Below are positions 1 through 8,125 of a stretch of DNA of 64,000 nt, one piece after another. The stretch's first letter is position 1. Each line of letters opens with the position of its first letter. The position numbers and the translations under genes are program-made. The DNA comes from Thermogladius calderae 1633 (GTDB lineage: Archaea; Thermoproteota; Thermoprotei_A; Sulfolobales; Desulfurococcaceae). The stretch covers positions 1-64,000 of the forward strand of contig NC_017954.1 in assembly GCF_000264495.1 (NCBI RefSeq), given 5' to 3'. Below the pieces are notes generated by a model. The model did no database searches and was not told where the DNA came from. It saw only the letters and a program-made list of their open reading frames with translations.

Positions 1-19
1 TAATTAGAAGTAATTAAAA

Positions 20-226
20 CTATTTAAATTTATCATTTAATCGGAAACAGCCTCTTATATCTAGAGTTGGCCTGTACAGCAACACCTCTGCACCAGGGTC
101 CAGGTTTACGACGGCGACCCTAGTTACCAGGCTCCTCTTCAACCACTTGTAGTACGATGCTATCAGAGTAGACTTGCCGGAACCAGCGACACCGGTAAAA
201 ACCGCTATCACCACCACGTCCTCCAC
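20..226 (-). pseudogene. Truncated GPN-loop GTPase N-terminus
   Basis: This 68-residue reading frame has the start of a GPN-loop GTPase: a P-loop (TGVAGSGKST, residues 11-20) followed by VAVVNLDPGAE and a YRPTLDIR segment. These line up with the first 60 residues of the complete GPN protein at 59970-60749. After the DIRG motif the homology stops; the DNA becomes very AT-rich and the frame closes 12 codons later. The GPN signature, G3 to G5 motifs and C-terminal half are missing. It is therefore a decayed or 3'-truncated paralogue rather than a working enzyme. The rest could lie outside the window if there is a frameshift, but the AT-rich composition at 1-50 argues against it. Confidence 0.6.
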
Positions 227-236
227 CCAGGGTTAG

Positions 237-244
237 GAAAAAAC
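237..244 (-). terminator. Oligo-T terminator of DNA ligase gene
   Basis: A run of six T residues on the minus strand lies a few bases past the ligase stop codon. Archaeal RNA polymerase terminates on oligo-T tracts without needing a hairpin, so this is a likely transcription end for the ligase mRNA. Confidence 0.5.
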
Positions 245-248
245 TGTT

Positions 249-2081
249 TTAAGTAGCTTCTCCTTCCCCGGGCTTCTCGGCGATCTTCTTTAACTGGTTC
301 TTGTACATCTCGAAGAGCTCGTTTGAAGTAGTAGCGTCCTCGGGGCTCTTGTCGTCTCTCCACCTGATAAAGCGTGGGAACCTTATAGAGATACCGGCAT
401 CACCCCTAACCTTGCCCACCGCACAAGTGTGGAGTGGTGAAAGGGTTAGCTCTGCACCTATTATCTCGGCGACCAACTTCGGTACAACCCAGACGTCTGG
501 CTGGATGTTAGATACCACTCGCGCCGGCTTTTTGTCCACAATGTAGGGCTTTAGTAGGTCGGGTAGCTGGTTCAGATCCTCGTCTGTGAAGCCACTCCCC
601 ACTTTGCAGACGGTCTCGAAGACGTCCTTCTCCTCGTTGTACGCTGCCATGAGCAGGGCACCGAATTTACCGCCCCTACGGCCCCTGCCGTAGAAAGCCC
701 CGACTACTACAAGGTCTACCGTGTCTATCATCTCGCTCCTGTAGTCCCTCTTGAACTTGATCCAAAGCCAACCACGTGTACCAGCCTGGTAGATCGAGTC
801 CTTGTGGATTGCTTTGACCATCACCCCCTCCGCACCGTCGCTTATAGCCCCCATGAAGAACTTCTCTAACTCGACTGGGTTCTTCGCTGTGATGTACTCT
901 GCTATGTCAAGACCCTCATTCTTCTCGATAACTTCTTCTAGAGCCTTTCTCCTCTCGGGCAACGGTTTAACAGTGTAGTCAACGCCGTTGAGGTAGAGTA
1001 AGTCGAACAAATAGACCCTAACGGGGATCTCCTTCACCACGGACATTACGTCGTGCTTCCTCTTCCTGTGCATTAGCTCCTGGAACGGTTTGAACTCGCC
1101 TGTATCTGGGTCTATTGCGACGATCTCGCCCTCGACTATGGCCTCTTCCGCCTTAACACCTCTTTTGACGTAGTCCACAACGTCGGGGTACTGGTGAGTG
1201 ATGTTCTCCAGCCTTCTCGAGAATATGACTACCTCGTCTCCTTTCTTGTGTATTTGTGCCCTCTCCCCGTCGTACTTGTACTCGACAAAGCCTACACCAC
1301 CTACCTTCTCCAGTATCTCCTTGGGGTTGTTGTGCCTCTCGGCGAGCATGGGCCTAATCGGTATTCCTACCACTGGTTTAAGAGCCTTCAGTTCCTCGAT
1401 GCCCTTCGTTGCTACTACTCTCGCGACTTCGCCTAAGTCTGCCCGGAGGTTGTATGCCCTTTCAATAATAGGCCTCGCAAAGGAGCCTCCCCCGAAGGCC
1501 ACCGCCAGGGCGTCCATTAAAGTTGCCTCGCCTACACCAAGCCTAAGCTTCCCCTCGGCGAACCTGACTATGTACCTCGCTTCCTTAGGAGACGCCTCCG
1601 CTAACAAGCCGGACAAAAGCCTAATCTTAATGTCTTTACTTCCTTCGCCCTGCGCCATTGCGATCCTGACAAACGTGTCGTAGACCCTAGACACCGTTAG
1701 CTCTCTCCTAGAAGTCACGAAAGACAGTAGCGAAGTGGTTCTCTTCTGCTTTTCTCTCACAGTTGAGATCAGGGACTCAGCGGCTTTGCCTAGGTCGCCT
1801 AAAGTCTTCGCAGTCCTCTCTACTACGTCGTCGCTCTGACCCGTCGCTACAGCAATAGCCCTGATGATCGACTTCTCGGCTACCCCCAGCTCGGGCAGGC
1901 CCTTCCAGTCGGGCCACAACCTCTCCTCGATTATGTACACGACCCGGTCGATGATCTCAGCGGGCGTCTTCTTCAAAAGGGCGACCAGGATATTGACCAT
2001 CTGAGTCCTGGCAGTAATGCTCTCTAGAGACTCAAAAGTGTCTGCAAGCACTTTGAAAGGTAAGTCACTCGTACTACTCAA
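249..2081 (-). CDS. lig: ATP-dependent DNA ligase
   Basis: The 610-residue product has the length and layout of archaeal ATP-dependent DNA ligases: an alpha-helical DNA-binding domain (about 1-240), the adenylation domain with motif I KYDGER (catalytic lysine near 269), [14 protein letters not shown] and WIKFKRDY motifs, then an OB-fold C-terminus. It seals nicks during replication and repair by forming an enzyme-AMP intermediate on the motif I lysine. It is the only ligase in the window. An oligo-T terminator follows, and the 5' side is a 212-base gap that carries a C/D RNA candidate on the other strand. Start is ATG. Confidence 0.97.
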   Translation of the reverse strand: MSSTSDLPFKVLADTFESLESITARTQMVNILVALLKKTPAEIIDRVVYIIEERLWPDWKGLPELGVAEKSIIRAIAVATGQSDDVVERTAKTLGDLGKAAESLISTVREKQKRTTSLLSFVTSRRELTVSRVYDTFVRIAMAQGEGSKDIKIRLLSGLLAEASPKEARYIVRFAEGKLRLGVGEATLMDALAVAFGGGSFARPIIERAYNLRADLGEVARVVATKGIEELKALKPVVGIPIRPMLAERHNNPKEILEKVGGVGFVEYKYDGERAQIHKKGDEVVIFSRRLENITHQYPDVVDYVKRGVKAEEAIVEGEIVAIDPDTGEFKPFQELMHRKRKHDVMSVVKEIPVRVYLFDLLYLNGVDYTVKPLPERRKALEEVIEKNEGLDIAEYITAKNPVELEKFFMGAISDGAEGVMVKAIHKDSIYQAGTRGWLWIKFKRDYRSEMIDTVDLVVVGAFYGRGRRGGKFGALLMAAYNEEKDVFETVCKVGSGFTDEDLNQLPDLLKPYIVDKKPARVVSNIQPDVWVVPKLVAEIIGAELTLSPLHTCAVGKVRGDAGISIRFPRFIRWRDDKSPEDATTSNELFEMYKNQLKKIAEKPGEGEAT

Positions 2082-2204
2082 GCAAAATCACCGTACCCGC
2101 TGTTTTCCGCAGTATAATATTCTCTAAAAGCCGTTAATAGATTTAAGCTGGTTACAACTCCCGTCTAAATGCCTCGACGACACTGTAACGTAAATAAAGA
2201 CTAA

Positions 2205-2292
2205 CACGCCCTTATGATATCTTGATGATGACTACCCGGCAAGATTGAGCCCATGCTATGATATGTCAGTGTTACTCTGATACCCGGGTAGG
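2205..2292 (+). ncRNA. Candidate C/D-box guide sRNA
   Basis: In the gap between the ligase start and the glycosylase stop are a perfect C box (TGATGATGA, 2223-2231), a D' box TTGA (2245-2248), a C'-like TATGATA (2257-2263) and a D box CTGA (2277-2280). The two guide spaces are 13 nt each, the usual archaeal spacing. A TATA-like AT-rich segment at 2190-2199 sits about 25 bases before the likely 5' end. The palindrome TACCCGGGTA (2281-2290) follows directly. The guide before D contains GTGTTACT, which can pair 8 nt with the AGUAACAC found in archaeal 16S rRNA; that target is only a suggestion. Confidence 0.6.
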
Positions 2293-2293
2293 G

Positions 2294-2935
2294 CTACTTT
2301 TTCATATACTTAAGAAGGCCTTCAGCCTGCTTACCGAAGGCCTCCTCGACCACTTGTTTGATCGACCCTTTAAAGTCCTTCTCGATCTCCTCGCGTAACC
2401 CAGGGTTGTATAAGGCTGATGCTGGATGGTACGTTGCCACTAGCTTCACCCTCAGACCTAGTATCTCGACCGACTTGACTTTACCGTGTTCACGCGTCAT
2501 GTTAGTCCACTTAAGGCCTGCTAACTGGTACAAGTACCTCGCCGAGTGCCTCCCCAACGCAATGATAGCCTTGGGCTTTAGTAGTTTGATCTGCCTTATG
2601 AGGTACGGCGAGCACGCTGCGATCTCCTCGTCGGTGGGATCCCTGTTTTCTGGTGGTCGGCATTTGATTACATTGGTTATGTATACCTTACTCCTGTCCA
2701 CACCTATGGAATAGAGTAGCTCTGTCAAAAATTGTCCAGCAGCACCCACAAAAGGCCTGCCAGTCTCGTCCTCTGTCTTACCAGGAGCTTCACCGACTAT
2801 GAGAACAGGGGAGTTCACGTCACCCTCTCCCGGAACGGGGTTTTTCCTGCTTAAGTGAAGCGGGCATTTTGTACAAGAGGCGATCTCGTGTATCAACCTC
2901 TCCCAACCGTCTTCCAAGCAGAACACCTTGTTCAT
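2294..2935 (-). CDS. udg: Family 4 uracil-DNA glycosylase (4Fe-4S)
   Basis: This 213-residue protein carries the family 4 (UDGa) signatures: the motif GEAPG (48-52), the TNVIKCRPPENRDP block, and four cysteines at about 21, 24, 92 and 108 that bind a 4Fe-4S cluster in this family. It removes uracil produced by cytosine deamination, a frequent lesion at high temperature. The ATG at 2935 has no Shine-Dalgarno motif. A TATA-like element on the minus strand at 2960-2966 would place transcription start within a few bases of the ATG, so the mRNA is probably leaderless. It is divergent from the GtrA-type gene. Confidence 0.95.
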   Translation of the reverse strand: MNKVFCLEDGWERLIHEIASCTKCPLHLSRKNPVPGEGDVNSPVLIVGEAPGKTEDETGRPFVGAAGQFLTELLYSIGVDRSKVYITNVIKCRPPENRDPTDEEIAACSPYLIRQIKLLKPKAIIALGRHSARYLYQLAGLKWTNMTREHGKVKSVEILGLRVKLVATYHPASALYNPGLREEIEKDFKGSIKQVVEEAFGKQAEGLLKYMKK

Positions 2936-2972
2936 GTTAAAATATCGGTGTCGACTGTTGATAAACTGTGGT

Positions 2973-3797
2973 GTGAGCGCTATAAGGGCCCCGATTAAGG
3001 TTGTGAAAGTCGACTGTTCGCAGAAGAGAGGATTAGACGGCCCCGAGGACGGTCAATCTAGTTTGTTCCATAGTGGGGGTGTCGCGGAAAAAGTCCTCCT
3101 CCTAGCTGAGTTCGTCAGCGAGAGAGACGCGGTGAAGATCGCTGAAATGCTTAGCACGATCACAGAGGACGCTACTATCATTGTAAGGGCTGTCTCCCCC
3201 TTGAAGCCGGTGTGCGACTCGCTTGGTGCGGGGAGCGTAAAAGGAGTAGTGGGGGTGTACGGTGACCCGCGCGATGTTTTCGGGTTTATAGGGAAGCCCG
3301 GCTCTGTGACAAAAAACCTTGGCGTCGTCTACGTAGACTACAAGGTTGACATGTCGACACTGTACAGCTACATCGTCGGTAAGCTCCCGAGTCCTCTTAA
3401 AATGCTCTTGAAAGAGCCGTTGAGGTTGTTTAAGTTCGGTTTTGTGGGGTTCACAGGTACTCTGGTAAACCTTCTTGTCGCCAGCCTACTATACTACCTG
3501 GGGATCGCTAACGCTATTTTATCGACGTTCGTTGGTTTCGAGGCTAGTACGCTGTGGAATTTCAATCTACACGAACACTGGACGTTTGGAGACCTAGCAA
3601 AGCAGAAACCCCACAGGGTCTTCGGCAGGCTCCTCAAATTCCACGTATCCTCAGTGGCGAGCTTGATTACCCAATTGTTTCTAGTTTACTTGGGGACGGT
3701 CGTGTTCGGTGTAAACTACACGGTGAGTCTATTGGCAGGCATTGTAACAGGCTTTGCAGCCAACTACATGATCAGCAGGTACTACGCCTGGAAGTAG
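2973..3797 (+). CDS. GtrA-like membrane protein with unassigned N-terminal part
   Basis: The C-terminal 120 residues have four hydrophobic helices and the GtrA pattern (FKFGFVGFTGTLVNLL, then WNFNLHEHWTF and ending in NYMISRYYAW). GtrA proteins are small membrane proteins linked to transfer of polyprenyl-linked sugars. In archaea GtrA is often fused to a GT2 dolichyl-phosphate sugar synthase, but the roughly 150-residue N-terminus here shows no DXD-type glycosyltransferase motif I can see and remains unassigned. The frame is open back to 2928, inside the divergent glycosylase gene. I prefer the GTG at 2973, because a TATA-like element at 2936-2946 puts transcription start near 2968. Start confidence is low. 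Confidence 0.75.
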   Translation: MSAIRAPIKVVKVDCSQKRGLDGPEDGQSSLFHSGGVAEKVLLLAEFVSERDAVKIAEMLSTITEDATIIVRAVSPLKPVCDSLGAGSVKGVVGVYGDPRDVFGFIGKPGSVTKNLGVVYVDYKVDMSTLYSYIVGKLPSPLKMLLKEPLRLFKFGFVGFTGTLVNLLVASLLYYLGIANAILSTFVGFEASTLWNFNLHEHWTFGDLAKQKPHRVFGRLLKFHVSSVASLITQLFLVYLGTVVFGVNYTVSLLAGIVTGFAANYMISRYYAWK

Positions 3798-3871
3798 GCG
3801 AGACCGTGGACTCGCCCAGTGGAGCCTGTTTAAAAGCCGTAAATATATCAACTACTTAAAGGTGCCTACCC

Positions 3872-4105
3872 ATGGGGCTGAAACACGGCAAGTTCATCTA
3901 CGTCGAAAGAGCCGACGGCTTCTACGTTAAGGTTAGACTACTCAAAGTAAGGTTTGGTAAGAAGGGTAAGAGTAGTGGCGACTTCAACAACCCGCAGAAC
4001 TACGTGGTCCTTCCGTTCAAGACGAGAAAACCTCCAGCCTCAGCCGTTGTCGTGAAGGGACAAGACCTGCCGGACGAAGTAAGGAGGCTTGTAGACGCAG
4101 TCTAG
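3872..4105 (+). CDS. Small conserved-looking hypothetical protein
   Basis: This gene encodes a 77-residue basic protein from an ATG, with many lysines in the middle (FGKKGKSS) and no membrane segment, signal peptide or cysteine. A TATA-like AT-rich patch (about 3840-3855) precedes it. The reading frame has the charged, aromatic-rich composition of a real small crenarchaeal protein and is followed after 9 bases by another small gene, so the two are probably co-transcribed. I do not recognise the family. The composition (basic, small, beta-rich) would fit an RNA- or DNA-binding role, which is inference only. Confidence 0.7.
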   Translation: MGLKHGKFIYVERADGFYVKVRLLKVRFGKKGKSSGDFNNPQNYVVLPFKTRKPPASAVVVKGQDLPDEVRRLVDAV

Positions 4106-4114
4106 GTGTAGTTC

Positions 4115-4417
4115 TTGTCCCTAAAGAGCAAGTTGAGCAGGTTTTTCGGCAAGGTTTACGAGGAGGATCAAGGAGAGTACAAGTTGTTTATCTTGTACGA
4201 GAGAGGGGAACCTAGATACATTCTTTGTTTCGAGATAGAGGACAACTTATTGGTCGGTAAGATAAGCCTGTTCTCGAAGGCCGCGTCGACGGACTGCTCA
4301 TCCCTAGAGTACCAGCCAGAAGGGTTGTACATCGTATCGACCGATTTGGACGACTTCGTGGAAAAACTGAGGAAGAAGGCCGCCAGATTAGCCTCTCTCG
4401 AGCACGTAGGCGTATAA
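4115..4417 (+). CDS. Hypothetical 100-residue protein
   Basis: The gene uses a TTG start 9 bases after the preceding small gene, so it is probably the second gene of a two-gene transcript. The product is a soluble alpha/beta protein: a basic N-terminus, a run of hydrophobic beta strands (KLFILYERG, RYILCFEIE, LLVGKISLF), and a charged C-terminal helix (DDFVEKLRKKAARL). No catalytic motif is visible and I cannot assign a family. Its last 30 bases overlap the 3' end of the convergent membrane-protein gene at 4388. Confidence 0.65.
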   Translation: MSLKSKLSRFFGKVYEEDQGEYKLFILYERGEPRYILCFEIEDNLLVGKISLFSKAASTDCSSLEYQPEGLYIVSTDLDDFVEKLRKKAARLASLEHVGV

Positions 4418-4714
4418 CCCAGAAAAGCCGAGCCCTGCGACAACTACAAGGGCCTTAGCTCTCATGTCCATAGGCAGGAGGCCCGCTATTGAAAGAGAGA
4501 ACAGTATAACACCGAGTGAGCCCCTAACGGTTCTCCGAGAGACGTACACGGAGGGCTCCTTCTCCAACAAAAGCCCGGTCAGTGCAAGCCACAAGGAGAG
4601 GACTAGTAGTCCAGCCTCCACAGACTGAGTCAGTGGCATTGTATACGATGAGACGATACCTACAATGAGGCTGAGCACGAGCGCCAGGAAGTCGTATAGG
4701 GGCTTGTACCTCAC
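4388..4714 (-). CDS. Small integral membrane protein
   Basis: The 108-residue product has about four hydrophobic stretches (near residues 8-25, 33-50, 66-83 and 86-103) with short charged loops, typical of a small four-helix membrane protein. The GTG start lies only 7 bases after the stop of the upstream zinc-ribbon gene, so it is the last gene of the minus-strand cluster that contains the SPFH protein. No family was recognised. Being co-transcribed with a membrane scaffold protein suggests a membrane role, perhaps as a partner or anchor; this is inference from position. Confidence 0.7.
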   Translation of the reverse strand: MRYKPLYDFLALVLSLIVGIVSSYTMPLTQSVEAGLLVLSLWLALTGLLLEKEPSVYVSRRTVRGSLGVILFSLSIAGLLPMDMRAKALVVVAGLGFSGLYAYVLERG

Positions 4715-4721
4715 AGGTATA

Positions 4722-6131
4722 CTAGACCACCACCTTATTCAGCATAGACGTGTCCCTTATAAAGAGTCTCATCACTCCACCGCACACTTCAATGTAGCTC
4801 TCTTTCAATACACCGGGGACGTATACCAAGTCACCGACCTCTACCGCTATATTGGTGGCCTTAAACTTAGGCCCCCACATTTTCCAATACTCGTAGTAGT
4901 ACCTCTCGGCGACACTCCTAGGCGTCAACGGCGGTAATACGCGGAGACTCGAGCTCAAGTAGTCGTCTCTCAGCCCTTTGACCACTGGCTCGACGCAGGA
5001 GGTGTTGAAGGCTTTTACCTTCTCTCTTAAGTCCTTGCCCTTAGCCTTGGACATGAAGTCAACGTCTACCACTGGTGGGTTGGTTAGGGGTGTAGAGGCT
5101 GGTACTAGAGTGTTGAAGTCTATAGCCTCCCCCCTCTTGCTTAAAAGCCCTCCCGACACGGCCGTGACAGTTACCTTTGAGAAGTAGAAGGGAACGAGGG
5201 CGTCTCCTGCCCCCTGCATGTAGCGGACTTTCCCCGCCCCTAATTTCGCGTAGTGTATCCTCGAGTACTCGCTTAACAGTTCGACGAAGTCCTCCCCGAT
5301 GGGCTTGCCACTCAGCCCCCTGTAGCTCTTGATAAACTCTACGGTCTTAATGTAGGGTTCAAACGGGTCTCTACCGTGCTGAAACCACGTATTCGACCAG
5401 TCCACTATAACCTTCACTACTTCAACACCAAGCCTATCGGAGGGGTCAACTGTGTCGAGACCTCTGATCAATGTGGAAGAAGCGGCGGGGTCTCTGCTCT
5501 TGACCTCCGCGAGGGCTCTATAGACCCCGCTCACGGCCTTGACTCTCTGGGCAATTCTGGGTTCACCTATAGAGTCCAACACCTTCGCTGCCTCCTCAAG
5601 GTTCCTCGCCGCCTCGGAGTAGTTCTCGCCTGCCGCGTTCACCAGGGCGTTGTTAAGGTGGGCGACCGCGCTGAAGTAGCCGGCCGCAGTGTTCACGAGG
5701 CTTAGGTCCTCGTCTGACCCCGCCAGCTCGCTCAAAGCAGAGAGCTTGAAGGACTCCTCGAAGTAGCGCTTGGGGTCACCGGGCTCCTGTCTTCTCAATA
5801 GACCTTTAACGTCTACCAGCCCAAGGCTTATAGTCCTGTAGAACTCCGCTTTAGCTGTTGCCAGTCTCGGGGTTAACCTCGGCTTAATGTAAGCTTGGAA
5901 CAAGTGGTGCCTCGCGACCATGTCTGCTGTAGAAGAAGAAACGACCTGCCTAGGGACCAGGCTGGAGATCCACTGTTTGACTTCTTCGAGTAGCCGCGAA
6001 GTATAGTTCTCCGTGTCTACGATCTTGTTCCAGTAACCACAGTACTCGCACCTAACATACTCCTCACCGGGCTTAGGCTGAGGGAGAGGAGCTCCACAAT
6101 TAGAGCATCTCAATTTAAATGTCTGGGCCAC
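4722..6131 (-). CDS. Zinc-ribbon protein of the SPFH cluster, unknown function
   Basis: This 469-residue protein opens with a rubredoxin-like zinc ribbon (CSNC at about 9-12 and CEYC at 28-31), followed by a long largely helical domain and a C-terminal third richer in beta strands. No transmembrane segment or enzyme motif is evident. It overlaps the upstream TPR/zinc gene by 17 bases and is followed at 7 bases by a membrane protein gene, so it is part of a tight operon. Zinc-ribbon proteins occur beside SPFH proteins in bacterial membrane-stress operons, and this may be a distant archaeal counterpart. The function is unknown. Confidence 0.85.
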   Translation of the reverse strand: MAQTFKLRCSNCGAPLPQPKPGEEYVRCEYCGYWNKIVDTENYTSRLLEEVKQWISSLVPRQVVSSSTADMVARHHLFQAYIKPRLTPRLATAKAEFYRTISLGLVDVKGLLRRQEPGDPKRYFEESFKLSALSELAGSDEDLSLVNTAAGYFSAVAHLNNALVNAAGENYSEAARNLEEAAKVLDSIGEPRIAQRVKAVSGVYRALAEVKSRDPAASSTLIRGLDTVDPSDRLGVEVVKVIVDWSNTWFQHGRDPFEPYIKTVEFIKSYRGLSGKPIGEDFVELLSEYSRIHYAKLGAGKVRYMQGAGDALVPFYFSKVTVTAVSGGLLSKRGEAIDFNTLVPASTPLTNPPVVDVDFMSKAKGKDLREKVKAFNTSCVEPVVKGLRDDYLSSSLRVLPPLTPRSVAERYYYEYWKMWGPKFKATNIAVEVGDLVYVPGVLKESYIEVCGGVMRLFIRDTSMLNKVVV

Positions 6132-7128
6132 TCCTCCTATACCCCACTCTAATAGAAGATACAGAGACCCTTAGCATTTCGATCTCTGCCCTTAAAGCCG
6201 ATATCTGTGCCATTAACCTCTCTTCAAGCCTCCTCATTTCCTCCATTGCTCTTTCGTAGTAACGTTTCGAGATCTTGTCGCTCAACATGTATATCGTGCC
6301 GTAGCACACTGCACAAACAGCGACCTTACCTTCGCGCATCATCAACTCGTCTTCGCCACTATATTTTTTGAGGATGTACTTCGTTGTGAAAGTGTCCAGA
6401 TATAGAAAATGAACCTCCTCGCCCTGAATAGGCCTACCGCAGATCCAGCAACGAGTGGCCTTGCTCAGCTTGTTTATCCTGTCATTCACTCTTTTAACAA
6501 ACTCGTCGACGTTAGCGGCTAATCCGAGATACCCTAGCGCCTCCGAGTAGACCTCTACGGCCTTGTCGGGGTCCTCCTCTTCCAGCTGCTTAGCGGTTAT
6601 CATCTTTGAGAAGGCAAGTAGCTTGTAGCCTATAGACTCAAAAGTGTCATGGATTTTTACCAAGTCCTCGATAACGAACTTCCTACTACCAGCAGAAACG
6701 AATACCTTACCTACTTCTTCGAGCTTAGACGCGTCCCCGGGACTGTAGTTGGACAGTTTTGACAGGTTGATCTCGGGCGTGCTGTAAAGTAGGGCTAGGT
6801 ACTTGAAGTCCTCGGCGAGCTCGCCCGCTTTCACCTTCTTGGGTAAAGCCAAGTCGAGCTCAGAGTCGGGCGGCAAAGACGAGACGGCCTTTCGGGCTTC
6901 TTCAATGTCACTCGGTCTGCCCGTGGACAACGCCTTGTAGACTAGCGCGTATGAAAGAGGTACGTTTACGATGCCTCTCAGATTTTCCTCTTTAGACTTA
7001 GCGGCGATCTCGTAGGCTTTCATGAAGTGCTCTATCGCGTCGTCGATCTTCCCCTTATTCCTAGCGTCGAATGCTTTACTCATTTCTTCCTCGAACTTTT
7101 CTCGGTCGCTCTTCCAGAACTTTAACAA
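6115..7128 (-). CDS. TPR-like helical protein with zinc-binding motif and coiled coil
   Basis: The 337-residue product has an N-terminal helical-repeat region resembling TPRs (for example DAIEHFMKAYEIA near 30-42 and AVEVYSEALGYLG near 200), two CxxC knuckles about 70 residues apart (CWIC, CAVC) that could bind one zinc, and a C-terminal coiled coil (EEMRRLEERLMAQISALRAEIEML). It lies 14 bases after the SPFH gene and overlaps the next zinc-ribbon gene by 17 bases. It looks like an adaptor or scaffold within the SPFH module. No named family was recognised. Confidence 0.85.
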   Translation of the reverse strand: MLKFWKSDREKFEEEMSKAFDARNKGKIDDAIEHFMKAYEIAAKSKEENLRGIVNVPLSYALVYKALSTGRPSDIEEARKAVSSLPPDSELDLALPKKVKAGELAEDFKYLALLYSTPEINLSKLSNYSPGDASKLEEVGKVFVSAGSRKFVIEDLVKIHDTFESIGYKLLAFSKMITAKQLEEEDPDKAVEVYSEALGYLGLAANVDEFVKRVNDRINKLSKATRCWICGRPIQGEEVHFLYLDTFTTKYILKKYSGEDELMMREGKVAVCAVCYGTIYMLSDKISKRYYERAMEEMRRLEERLMAQISALRAEIEMLRVSVSSIRVGYRRSGPDI

Positions 7129-7142
7129 GGTGGTACCTCACA

Positions 7143-8123
7143 CTACTCTCTCTTGAACTCCTCGAGAAGCTCTTTCTTCAGCCTCTCGTACTCTTCTTGA
7201 GTTATCAAGCCCTCGTCTAACATCTTCTTCAGCTCCCTCAACTTCTCTATAACGGGCTTGCCCTCCTTCGGTTGTTGTGCCTGTTGAGTCACCGGTTGCA
7301 TAACGCTCGGGAGAGCGACAAGTGCTCCGAGTACCCCGACACCCGGCGACCTTCCCAGGGCTCGCAGGCTCTCCACGGTCCTTATAATCTCCAGGACCTT
7401 GTCCTCGTCCCCTTTTTGTATCGCGATCAACAGTGGTAGCCCGTAGGTGGGGTCTTCTTTCTCCATCTTCTCCAACTGCGGTAGAGAGACCCCGGCTATC
7501 TTTACATCGACCAGTTCCAGCCCCCTACTCTTGAACGCCTCGTAGACGTTCCCCGACTTCACTTTCACCTCGATGTCCCTGAGACTAGTGTACACGTCTA
7601 TGGCTGTATACCTCGATATCTCCTGCATGAATAGCTCGACGAAGTAAGACCTCAAGAACTCTGTGACCGCGGGTGTCGTCAGAGAGGGGGCTGCCCCTGC
7701 TATCTGGGTCAAGAATAGAGCGGGGTCTACCACCCTAAACCAGTAGTCACCGTACATCTGAAGCTCGGTCATGTAGAGAGTGCGGGGGCCCAGCTTAACC
7801 CTCGTTGATAAGCCGAACCTACCCCTAAACTGCTTGGTCGAAACAAACACCACTCTAGCCTTGAAGGGTGTCTCCCCGTAGCCCATGACAAGGTTGTAGG
7901 CCTTTGTCAGCAACGGAATGTTCTGCGTCGTCAGAAAATGTCTCCCCGGGGGTAGCACGTCGTAGACCTTCCCGTCCCTCATAAAGACAGCTACTTCGTA
8001 CTCGTGGACCACGACTACGCTACCCCACCTAATGTCCTCGCTCGGGTACACCCAGAGGATGTCGTCAGGACCTGGGTTAACCCACTCTATTACATTGGTT
8101 TGCCTACCGGACACCGGGACCAC
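7143..8123 (-). CDS. SPFH/band-7 domain protein with C-terminal SHOCT domain
   Basis: This 326-residue protein has the beta-rich then helical core of SPFH/band-7 proteins: a strand with AVFMRDGKVYDVLPPGRHFL (about 45-65), then the EFLRSYFVELFMQEISRYTAIDVYTSL region and the VKSRGLEL-type strand. It ends in a SHOCT motif (LKKMLDEGLITQEEYERLKKELL). It has no N-terminal membrane anchor. SPFH proteins form oligomeric membrane-associated assemblies, and the SHOCT tail often mediates oligomerisation. It sits between a helical protein (3-base gap) and the TPR/zinc gene, so all are likely one transcript. The role is probably membrane integrity, but the substrate is unknown. Confidence 0.88.
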   Translation of the reverse strand: MVPVSGRQTNVIEWVNPGPDDILWVYPSEDIRWGSVVVVHEYEVAVFMRDGKVYDVLPPGRHFLTTQNIPLLTKAYNLVMGYGETPFKARVVFVSTKQFRGRFGLSTRVKLGPRTLYMTELQMYGDYWFRVVDPALFLTQIAGAAPSLTTPAVTEFLRSYFVELFMQEISRYTAIDVYTSLRDIEVKVKSGNVYEAFKSRGLELVDVKIAGVSLPQLEKMEKEDPTYGLPLLIAIQKGDEDKVLEIIRTVESLRALGRSPGVGVLGALVALPSVMQPVTQQAQQPKEGKPVIEKLRELKKMLDEGLITQEEYERLKKELLEEFKRE

Positions 8124-8125
8124 CT

